A model generated the notes under the pieces. It made no database searches, had not been told where the DNA came from, and saw nothing but the letters and a program-made list of their open reading frames with translations. Both the position numbers and the translations under genes were made by a program. This document shows, one piece after another, positions 7,859 through 15,324 of a DNA stretch of 15,324 bases. The stretch is from assembly GCA_000310025.1 (NCBI GenBank), contig FN647684.1, positions 527,508 through 542,831 of the forward strand, in the 5' to 3' direction. The number at the start of each line of letters is the position of its first letter. The first letter of the stretch is position 1. The stretch is from Ectocarpus siliculosus. Taxonomy: Eukaryota; Sar; Phaeophyceae; Ectocarpales; Ectocarpaceae.

Positions 7859-9089
7859 GCGGTTGATTGTTGAGTATCGGTGGAGTTGGCGAGACGGTGT
7901 TGTTCAGGCCGCGCTCTACATGTGGGTGAAGATTGCTTCCCAAAAGCTGAAAACGTGGCGTGGGGCAGCAGACAACAGCTTCGCCTCGGATAAGATCGCG
8001 CGGCATTTCTCCTGTTCAGTGCAAAACCGAACGGAAAAAAATGCTTGCCGGTGGAAAGTACGACCTGCTTCGGGCGTCTGTCTGTTTTCTTTCATGGCAA
8101 GTACAAGGTCTGTGTGAGGAGCATGAGGTGGCGAAAGGACTGGGCTCAGCCAGGTACAATCTGGGGAGGAGGGGATGGCCCCGTAGCATGTCCCGCTGAA
8201 CCCCAACGGCCTCGGTGAATTTCTGCCTGTAATGTTTTCTAATTTCCTACGGGCAGGAAATGTGTGTTTTAGCAAGAGCGTTCCGATAGCGAATCGTTTG
8301 CACTGAGATATGTTCATCTGCTCCATGGGGGTCCATATATAACAATTCGGTGCTGTCCCCTGTGAGTCGTTTTTTTTAATTTTGATGTTTTTAGTAGTTG
8401 GGTCGTATGCAAATCATGAATGCGTCGTCGGCCCGCCGCCTTCCTCCACTCCTCGCCACCCTATCCTAGCATTTCACGTTTCACACATGGCGCCGAGACC
8501 AGACAAAATGAGGTCTATGGGTCTGCTGTTGCGGTGAGAGAGAAATAAGCGTGAATGAATGCCTCGCGTTAGTTTGAGCGCATGCATGCTGAGGTAGAGA
8601 GGGAGGATATAGGGTAGCACTGGGCACAGAGGAGGAGATGTCCATGAGTACAGCATGCTCGTACTTCAAGGCCGGTTAGCCTCGACTGCCGTCCCACAAA
8701 TGAGTACGTAATGTGTCCAATTGCCTTGATGGGTTTCCTCGCGAAACGGGAAACCTAAGCGAGAGAGGGAGACTCTCACACAGCAGAGAAATAACTTCTA
8801 CTATAGAACACCAGAGGCCAAAAATACCCCGCGTGTGCCCCCAACCGACACGAGAAGAGTGTGTCGTTGCTGGAGAGATCATACCGACACTACCGACACG
8901 GCAGACCCGGCACCGTGCTGGTCCACCGAAGTGGCCTTGCGGAGAAATTGAGAAAACGGGGGGCGATGTGTAACCGTCGTTTGATGGTCGTGGGTGCCAC
9001 CACGACTTCCGCTTTCGAAAAATATTGATCGAAACCACGTGCGTTCCGATTTCGCCTTTTTCAATTCAAGGGTTCTCGATCGCTATCAG
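7859..9089. other. Intergenic stretch upstream of the beta-helix pseudogene
   Basis: No gene is recognised. Small inverted repeats occur (TTTCTGCCTGTA with TACGGGCAGGAAA at about 8219-8260; GGTTTCC with GGAAACC near 8730-8755). Purine-rich GAGAGAGAGGGAG stretches are near 8537, 8597 and 8760. A signal-peptide exon and promoter for the downstream plus-strand gene would be expected here, but I could not identify them. Confidence 0.4.
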
Positions 9090-9266
9090 TGGAAAGGGGA
9101 AGTCTTCGTCGAAGAAACGATCCATGTCACGAATGGCACATCCCTTAACATCACCGGAGCTGGACCAGGCGCCATTGCCGATGGACAGAACGCGACCGAA
9201 TTGTTCGTCGTAGACGGGGGTTCGAGATTGCACCTCTCGGCCATGACCCTCGCGCACGGTAACGCT

Positions 9267-10440
9267 TCTAGTGGCGGGGCTATACACGCGAACCAATCGA
9301 GTGTCTCGTTCAGCGGAAGCATGTCGTTCATCTCCAACTCCGCCCTCCTTTATGGAGGTGCAATCTACGCGTCTAGTTCGAACGGGATCCTGGTACGGTG
9401 ACGGCGCCCAGTTCATCTTCAACTCAGCGAGTTACAGTGGAGGTGGAATCTACGCGACGGATTATTCGAATGTGTCCTGGGACACTGACGGCACCCAGTT
9501 CACCTCCAACTCCGCTGATAGTGACGGAGGCGCGATGCACGTGTCGTATGATTCGGCCGTGTACTGGGATGGCGACTGCGCCCAGTTCACCTCCAACTCC
9601 GCTGACCAGCACGGAAGTGCAATCTACGCGACTGACAATGCAAGCGTGTCGTGGGATGGCGACGACACCCAGTTCACCTCCAACTCCGCTCTAGCTTGGC
9701 AAGGTTATGGAGGTGAAATCTGCGCGAGATATAATTCAAGCGTGTCGTGGGATGGCGACGGAACCCGGTTCACCTCAAACAAAGCGGGCGATTTGGATGA
9801 AAGTGGTTGAGGTGCAATATTTTTGGACTACGACTGCTCCGTGTCCTGGGCTGGTGATGACACCCAGTTCACCAACAACTCCGTGGCTCATAGTGGAGGT
9901 GCAATGAGGGCGAATTCCCGCACGACCGGGACGGCGACGGTACTCGGTTCACGTTCAACGTTGGAAGTTGTGCAGGAGGTGCGATCTACGCAATCGATGC
10001 GACCGTGTCCTGGGTCGGCGACGGCACCCAGTTCACCTCCAACTACGCTGATGACGATTCACGTGGTGGCTACGGAGGCGCGATCTACGCGCAGTTATCG
10101 ACCCTGTCCTGGAGTGGAAACAACACTCAGTTCAGTTCCAACTCTGCTGTATGTAGCAGATGGAGGTGCAATCTACGCGATTTCTGTGAGCGTGGTTTGG
10201 GATGGAAGCACGAGCTTCAGCGGCAACTTCGCGGCGGAATACGGCGGCGCCCTAGCTTGGATCGGATCCGATGGCGATCCCGAGTTTGTCGGCGTGGTGT
10301 TCTCGAACAATACCGCAACGTTCGGTGGGGCGGTGTACATGTACAACTCTGGGGACCGTACCATCTTCACAGACGCAACGTGTCATTCGAACTCGGCCAG
10401 TAGCGCCGGTGGATTGGAGCAGTCGCGGTGGCTGAGGCCG
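9267..10440 (+). repeat. About 13 beta-helix repeats of roughly 26-33 residues (polymorphic outer membrane protein-like)
   Basis: The unit reads approximately GGAIYA-x(5-6)-VSWDGDGTQFTSNSA-x(3-8), seen from 9271 (GGAIHANQSSVSFSG) to 10410 (NSASSAGG). The FTSNSA and GGAIYA elements match the alternating pattern of right-handed beta-helix proteins that resemble chlamydial polymorphic membrane protein repeats. DNA of neighbouring units is also similar (CACCCAGTTCACCTCCAACTC recurs almost unchanged at 9498, 9588, 9666 and 10026), so the array probably expanded by recent duplication. Four frameshifts and one stop fall within it, with a second stop just downstream, so it cannot be translated as one piece. 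Confidence 0.8.
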
Positions 10441-10902
10441 ACTCGACGTTATCGAGTTGTTCCTTCTTTGACAACGTGGCAAGCGATGACGGAGGGGCTG
10501 TCGAAACGTTGGCTGGAGAGTAAGAGTTTCTCTCGTACGATTTTGAGGGCAACTCAGCGGGTGAGGGGAACCAAACGATTGCGAGGGCACTCGTTTTAGG
10601 GAGACTGCAGTAACTATCTCGGGTGGGCAGTTCGGCGTTAACACCATTCAATTAAGAGATGCACCCTGGTCATATAACCTCGCGCCACCAATCCGCCTTG
10701 CCAGGTGTCGGCGGAGCTGTGAAGCTCGGTGGCGTAACGATTGTCACCGGGTGTTCCTTCCTCTCCAATTTCGCTTACACTCCCGTGCTCGCGGTTGCTG
10801 TGGTTGGGTCTGCGAATATCACCGGCTCATCTTTCGACGGAAATGAACTGTTCTGCGCAGATGGCTCGTACCGAAGCGATACGGAGGAGATAAAAACGGA
10901 AC

Positions 10903-11194
10903 GTGTTTTTTTTTTGTTTGCTGCTGGTGGTGGTGCTTGGATTTTGCGTTTTTTTTCAACTTCCTACATCTTCTTGGGGCGCATCGCGACAAGTGACTCT
11001 CGACTCTTGGGGGCAGCCCGAGGTGTCAGGTGCGGCGTATTGCGTCACCACCTTCAACCAGATCGGTGGGTTGTCGCGAATAGCTCGACACACCGAGTTT
11101 GTTAAACCCCAGCAGATAGTCAATGTCACAACTTGACCTCCAAACTGTTGTATGTGCATCGACTTGACTCTTGCCTCTTGAAAAAGCAAGGAAG
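10903..11194 (+). other. Probable intron in the beta-helix pseudogene (ends uncertain)
   Basis: The upstream exon ends after ELFCADGSYRSDTEE, and the next recognisable protein (YSRFETECLDCPAWNECFG) starts near 11200. The only nearby donor is GAAC|GTGTTT at 10903. An acceptor at GAAG|ATACC (11194) keeps frame with that donor; GCAAG at 11190 is an alternative. Ten T's at 10905-10914 are close to the donor, which is unusual. Confidence in exact ends is low. Confidence 0.45.
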
Positions 11195-11479
11195 ATACCT
11201 ATTCACGCTTCGAGACGGAATGCCTCGACTGTCCAGCTTGGAATGAGTGCTTCGGGTGAACCATCACACGGGGTAACGTCACGCCAGAATGTGAGGCACC
11301 GTTGGAGCACACTTCGGCCGACGAAGACGGCGCTACCTTGGAAATGCTCAATATTGATGAAGGCTTTTGGCGCGCAACAGTCGAGAGTGAAAGCATCCTG
11401 GCGTGCTACAATGCGGATGCTCGCATCGGGGGACGAACGGGGGCCGACAGCTTTTGTGCCTCAGGATACAAGGGACCAT

Positions 11480-11628
11480 GTGAGGGGGGGACAAGGTCGA
11501 AAGCGCTTGCCTCTGTTGTGTTGTTTGATAGGCATAAGAACGCATCGCCCGCTTTTATACATGTCTTTCCCAGCCCCATGCGCCCCTTGCTCTCACGTGC
11601 GTGTGTGCGCGTGTCCATATCTTGACAG
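11480..11628 (+). other. Intron in the beta-helix pseudogene
   Basis: Donor CCAT|GTGAGG at 11480 and acceptor TTGACAG ending at 11628. Joining restores codon T|AT (Tyr) and the motif GYKGPYCAVC, an EGF/laminin-like pattern. Length 149 bases. Confidence 0.8.
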
Positions 11629-13235
11629 ATTGCGCTGTGTGCCAAACCGACTATTCTCCATCACTCGCTCACACCTGTACGCGGTGCTCAAGCTCGAGAC
11701 GCCAGGGACTGATGGCCGCCACTGTCATGGCCGTTATTGTTACAGTCCTTGCATTTGTCACAATTTCCAAGTTTTTGTTGTCGACGGAGGTTGAAGAGAG
11801 GAACGTCGGGTGCTTCCATCGAAGGGTACTTCGAGCCGTCCCCCTCCAAGCATTGAAGATCATCGTCGTCGTGTGGCAGATATTAACTCAGGTTTGCGCT
11901 CGCCGGGCTGTTCGTGTTGGAACACCAAGATGCTTGCAATACAGTAGCGGCGATGATTAAAGATCCATGCGAAAGCAAGCTATTGCTGACACCGTGTGTG
12001 CGGGAAGGGGAAAGAAATTTAGGGTACGGGTTATGGAAAGTTCACGGATGGTGATGGAGACAGGAACAGCACCATGGCCTTAGGCCATGGAAACTGAGTC
12101 GGGGGCTTAACGCCACATCCAAACCCAACCATTTTGTGTGATCCCCGCACAGTTTGCAGACGCGGCCAATGTCACCTATCCTGGCGTGTACCAAGACGTT
12201 CTGAGCGCCATCGATGTCGTCAATTTCGATCTGGGTTCGGTTCTCGCGGCTGGGTGCGTGTGGTCTGACATGGGCTTCCACGACCGGCTTCTTGTCGCCA
12301 CCATAGGGCCGTTGGTTGTTGTTGGATTTCTGGCGATGACTTGCTGGATCGCGATGCGTAGGAACAGCGCAGCCGGCCATAATTCTGCAGGAGACAAGAC
12401 CCGCCGCAAACATCTGACGGCTCTCCTACTCTTGACGTGCCTGGTATATTCGTCAGTATCGTCGACGGTGTTCCAAACGTTTGCTTGCGAGACGCTTGAT
12501 GACGGGATCGAGTACCTCCGGGCGGACTACCGTGTTCACTGCACGGATGCCAAACACGAGGCCTTTCAGGTGTACGCAGGGTTCATGATCTTCGTTTACC
12601 CGCTGGGCATCCCCCTGTTGTACGCCGGCCTTCTGTTTCAACGTCGCGACGTATTGGCACATGATGGTGCGGACAAGGCGGTAGCCCAGCCGGTTTCCGG
12701 CCTGTGGGAGCCGTACAGACCCGAGCGGTTCTACTACGAGGTCGTCGAGTGCGGGCGCCGTGTCATGCTGACCGGCGTAGTCGTCTTCATCTTCCCGAAC
12801 GACGCGGCCCAAATCGCGATAACGATGCTGGCTGCCTTCTTTTTCTTGTGGCTTTTCGAGGTGCTGTCGCCGTACAAATCCGAGTATGTACGACATGTGG
12901 CTTTCGCGCGGGGGGCACATGATAGTGTTCCTCAGCATGTTCCATTTGTTGCTGCTGAAGGTGGACGTGTCTGACGAGCGCGACGAGAGCCCGGCTGTCT
13001 TTGCTGGAGTGCTGGTGGCAGGCCACGTGATGATGGCCCTCGCCATTGTTGCCGAGGTGGCTGGCATCTGCTACGCGTCCCGGAGGAACCGAGCCGTCGA
13101 ACAAGAAGCGGTGTTGCCGGAGAGGCCGCGGGCGGGAGAATCGGATGATGCCGTTCTTCGAGTCAGCTCCGCCGTCGTGGAAATCGTTTTTGAGGAGAGA
13201 TTCAGTGTCGGAAAAGGCGGGGCCAAATCGAAGCG
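11629..13235 (+). pseudogene. Cys-rich stalk end and multi-span membrane domain of the pseudogene
   Basis: This part is the best-preserved section. After CAVCQTDYSPSLAHTCTRC come hydrophobic spans: AATVMAVIVTVLAFVTI; ALKIIVVVWQIL; VATIGPLVVVGFLAMTCWI; LTALLLLTCLVYSSVSS; FMIFVYPLGIPLLYAGLLF; MLTGVVVFIFPN and ITMLAAFFFLWLFEVL; MIVFLSMFHLLLL; VLVAGHVMMALAIVAEVAGI. About eight spans in all. The layout is loosely like TRP-type or other seven/eight-span membrane domains, but no ion-channel or GPCR signature can be assigned with confidence. The frame breaks once, at 12885-12891, where TATGTAC replaces a single Tyr codon (four extra bases) between SPYKSE and DMWLSRGGHM. Confidence 0.75.
11892..12152 (+). 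other. Last intron of the beta-helix pseudogene, containing a palindrome
   Basis: Donor CTCAG|GTTTGC, acceptor CCCGCACAG ending at 12152, length 261 bases, phase 0 on both sides, rejoining VVWQILTQ to FADAANVTYPG. It contains a perfect palindromic hairpin at 12072-12090 (CCATGGCC, loop TTA, GGCCATGG). Confidence 0.8.
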
Positions 13236-13293
13236 TCGTGTCTGTAGAGCTGTTGGTATTGTTAGCCGTTCTTTTGTGTGTGTGTGGGCATGA

Positions 13294-14260
13294 TGGCCGG
13301 CTTGATTCTTGGGTGCGTGGTGATGGCACAAGGTTTCTGAAGGTAAATTTGCGGCCCTCCGCTATGCGGAGGATATGGTAATTCTGGCGGGCTGTTGCAA
13401 AAAAAGGGTAGTTATTACAGCGTGAAGTCCGCCTTTTGGGCGTTGTGTGTGTCGCTAATAGTGGACGAAGTGCGCGCTTCGTTTCCGTTTGTTGTTGTAT
13501 TTCAATGTAAGTTTTTGGTGTTATTCAAACAAGGCTCGCTTCTGTGGCATCGTTGCCGCTCTTGCCTCTGTCTAGTTTCTCTGGCGTAGTGGCATCACCC
13601 CCGAAACCGGTTTCCCGATGCCTCCATAATTTTTGTCCGTCCGTTACAGCTCCGTGTCCCAGCGCACGTATTCGAGGCGATCGATGGCACGCGAGGCGGG
13701 TGCTTCACCCGTCGAAAGTCACCAGACCCTTGGCCCCAGGCAGCTACTGTACATATAGTGTAGCTCTTTTTGCCTTCTCGAAACACCCGGGGAGTGGGCG
13801 CTCGATGAAGATGTATTGGAAGTCTTGAACGCCTACTGTATATATGATGGCCGTCAACACGGGGGTGATTGATTGCGACCTCCTCAAGCTCCGCAGTGAT
13901 TCCCAAACGAAGAAACAACACCATTCGCGCTCACGAAGAATCGCTACTTAGTCTCCTGGGACGTTAATAACTCGTACGTACTCTTGAGGACGGGCGCTCG
14001 TACATTTTGAGCGTCATCTCCGAAGTGTCGGTTACTCCCGCCAAAGCGTGTCAGGGGGGACAGCCAAAGACGACCTGGGAGAGAGCGCGTTTGGATATTG
14101 AAAAGTGCGAGGTTGCTTATCCTGGTTGCCAAGCGATGAGCGACTCACACAGGGTCTCGTGGAAGCTCAGAAGGCTTCGTAATGATGTGCCCACCACCAG
14201 CCCCATTCACCAACCACTGAACAACTAGACTAAGCGCTTACCAGCCAAAGTACGCAGAGC
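13294..14260 (+). mobile_element. Possible relic of a non-LTR (LINE-like) reverse transcriptase
   Basis: Two short matches in the right order and orientation. At 13345-13392 the plus strand can be read as KFAALRYAEDMVILAG, very close to the RT active-site pattern LRYADDxVLLA, with Glu in place of the first Asp. At about 14059-14170 the frame 14007-14228 reads GGQPKTTWERARLDIEK and later SDSHRVSWK, resembling the GRPKTTW...DR..W tail of many LINE polyproteins. The distance (about 700 bases) fits that family. Sequence between them shows no recognisable RT motifs and is broken in all frames. It could be coincidence; only a profile search can tell. Confidence 0.28.
13356..13372. repeat. Short palindrome CCTCCGC-TAT-GCGGAGG
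   Basis: A perfect 7-bp stem with a 3-base loop, lying exactly on the YAED codons of the possible RT relic. It may be chance. Confidence 0.7.
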
Positions 14261-15299
14261 GGGGTCACGGGGTGACATGTGTCAGTGCTCGCAACCCCTG
14301 AGCGAAAGGCAAGCTAAAAAAAAGTAGAAAAATATAGCAGGGCTCACAACCAGGGGGGGGGGGAAGGGGGAAGTGGAGGTCTCCCCAATGTCTGTCGAGG
14401 ACGATTCCCCCTGTTCGCGTAGGTAGATCTGTCTCATGGTACAGCCGCGGCATCTTCTTCCTAACACGCCAGCAAGACAAAGCAGCAACAAGGCGATTTT
14501 TTCATCATGATGACCTCTTAACCTCCAAAGCCATCCATCACAGACAGTCGGGGCCAACCGGCAAACCGGTCAGATCTAGGGGTAAAACGAGGGGAAACGA
14601 CAATACCTACTGCGTCTCTAGGCAAAGAACAGGTGCCTTGGTTTGCCCAGCCCTGCAAACCCTTGTAGCATACAATAGTCCATACGTTCGACATACTACG
14701 AAATATCTTAACTGCTGCTATGGAACTAAAACCAAAACCAAGGACAACGATGATCAACAGCGATCGGGCTAAAACGAAACCGAAACAGTGCACGACAAAG
14801 CTGCGGTAGACCCGCACGAGGAGAAAGCAGGACTCCGTCGAGGATTGAGCTCTATAGGCCGTTGAGCGCAAAGCACGCAAAAAGGAAGAGGGCACACGCG
14901 ACAGCACTCCAACACCACGACACCCACCCACGCATCTGTTTCTTCCCGTGTGCAGCACCACCACCATTAATCGAAAAATCAAATCTTGAGGAGAAGTCAC
15001 ACACACCAACAACACACCTAGGGTGGCCTCAAATGGGCCTGCCGATTTACGCACCACCAACTGCAGGCACAACCTCAACTTACGCATCAAAGGGTCACGA
15101 GCTCTTACCATTTTACCATCTGCAAATCATTCCTAGGCGTAGTGCACCCAACACCCCGGCCGGCCGTTCAAGCGACGCAAGCGGCTGCATTTTTCTGTCA
15201 AACGTCGCTACCACCTTCGCACGACAGCCGTTCAAGCTTTTGTCCCAGGCACCTGCCGTAACGTGCAATCCTTATAAGGGCCAACAGTTGGCTCCTTTA
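14261..15299. other. Right-end stretch with one unassigned minus-strand open frame
   Basis: The longest frame is minus 14518-15111 (197 codons, starting MVRARDPLMRKLRL). It contains hydrophobic pieces (SLLIIVVLGFGFSSIAA) but no motif I recognise, and its composition fits chance. An 11-G run and a 5-G run lie at 14353-14370. Nothing else can be supported. Confidence 0.4.
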
Positions 15300-15324
15300 C
15301 CCCCCCCCCCCCCCCCCCCCCCCC
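15300..15324. repeat. Homopolymer run of 25 C at the window edge
   Basis: The window ends in C only, following GGCTCCTTTA. Such runs often mark the end of a contig or a gap edge in an assembly; a real poly-C/poly-G tract is the alternative. Confidence 0.95.

Larger units (their letters stand above)
9090..13293 (+). pseudogene. Broken gene for a beta-helix repeat / EGF-like / multi-span membrane protein
   Basis: The intact relative would be a large cell-surface protein: an outside right-handed beta-helix, a Cys-rich stalk and an approximately eight-span membrane part. Traceable exons are about 9090-10902, about 11195-11479, 11629-11891 and 12153-13293. Two joins are secure: CCAT|GTGAGG with TTGACAG|ATTGC restores GYKGPYCAVC, and CTCAG|GTTTGC with GCACAG|TTTGC restores VVWQILTQFADAANV. 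The frame is broken at 9384-9390, 9910-9930, 10149-10158, 10411-10419 and 12885-12891, and by stops at 9808 (TGA replacing Gly), 10521 (TAA) and 11257 (TGA after CFG, in the stalk). A 5' exon with a signal peptide is not found; the frame at 9090 follows a possible acceptor TATCAG. Conserved protein segments on both sides of every break show that one gene has decayed. Similar proteins are common families in brown algae and other stramenopiles; that family statement is from general knowledge. Confidence 0.82.

Noticed and set aside
7572-8117. 181-codon plus-strand open frame
   Set aside because: It runs straight through both arms of the foldback element and shows no protein family pattern.
7916-8326. 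136-codon minus-strand open frame
   Set aside because: No recognisable motif; it overlaps another random frame and has no supporting splice or domain signals.
8994-9401. ATG at 8994 as the true start of the beta-helix protein
   Set aside because: Residues before about 9090 do not resemble a signal peptide or the family, and a possible acceptor (TATCAG) lies at 9089. The true 5' exon is probably elsewhere or lost.
9267-10440. CRISPR-like array
   Set aside because: The periodic blocks are coding beta-helix repeats with variable, codon-structured spacing, not short direct repeats with unique spacers.
12885-12940. A tiny intron instead of a frameshift at the SPYKSEY/DMWLSRGG junction
   Set aside because: Conserved residues continue within four bases on either side, leaving no room for an intron.

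Overview
The window looks like nuclear DNA of a multicellular stramenopile, most likely a brown alga such as Ectocarpus or a relative. This is inferred from four things: short coding exons separated by introns of 150 to 1,700 bases, a DIRS-type tyrosine-recombinase retroelement, a surface protein that joins beta-helix repeats to a multi-membrane-span C-terminus, and large non-coding gaps. No bacterial-style operons, CRISPR arrays or tRNA/rRNA genes were seen.

Left part (1-3640, minus strand). A five-exon gene encodes the guanine-nucleotide exchange subunit of translation elongation factor 1 (eEF1B beta/delta type). All four splice junctions keep frame and rebuild the acidic linker and the complete exchange domain. 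Only the stop codon is outside the window. Intron 1 is long and holds a possible degenerate transposon end. The N-terminus is short and shows no GST-like domain.

Middle part (about 4500-6400, minus strand). This is the 3' portion of a DIRS-like retrotransposon: an RNase H domain that has lost its front and the reverse transcriptase, overlapped in another frame by a tyrosine recombinase with a complete catalytic set. A perfect 21-bp hairpin (4530-4594) lies beyond its 3' side. From 6400 to about 9000 there is no convincing gene, but there is a foldback element with arms of about 53 bp (7634-7858), a 10-bp palindrome, a small tandem duplication and a G-rich tract.

Right part (about 9090-13293, plus strand). 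A large broken gene, about 4.2 kb, encodes a beta-helix repeat ectodomain (about 13 repeats), a Cys-rich EGF-like stalk and an approximately eight-span membrane C-terminus. Three introns can be placed, two of them securely. The reading frame is interrupted by at least five frameshifts and three in-frame stops. The exons of the elongation-factor gene and the recombinase ORF are clean, so general sequencing error is a poor explanation and a pseudogene is preferred.

Far right (13294-15324). Mostly non-coding. It has two weak pieces that resemble a non-LTR (LINE) reverse transcriptase relic on the plus strand, and one unassigned minus-strand ORF. The window ends in a run of 25 C, which may be an assembly edge.

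The genes here do not form a pathway: one housekeeping gene, one decayed retroelement and one decayed member of a surface-protein family sit side by side. I found no convincing novel molecular system. The most unusual items are the architecture of the broken surface protein, the DIRS fragment with an intact recombinase, and the two inverted-repeat structures.
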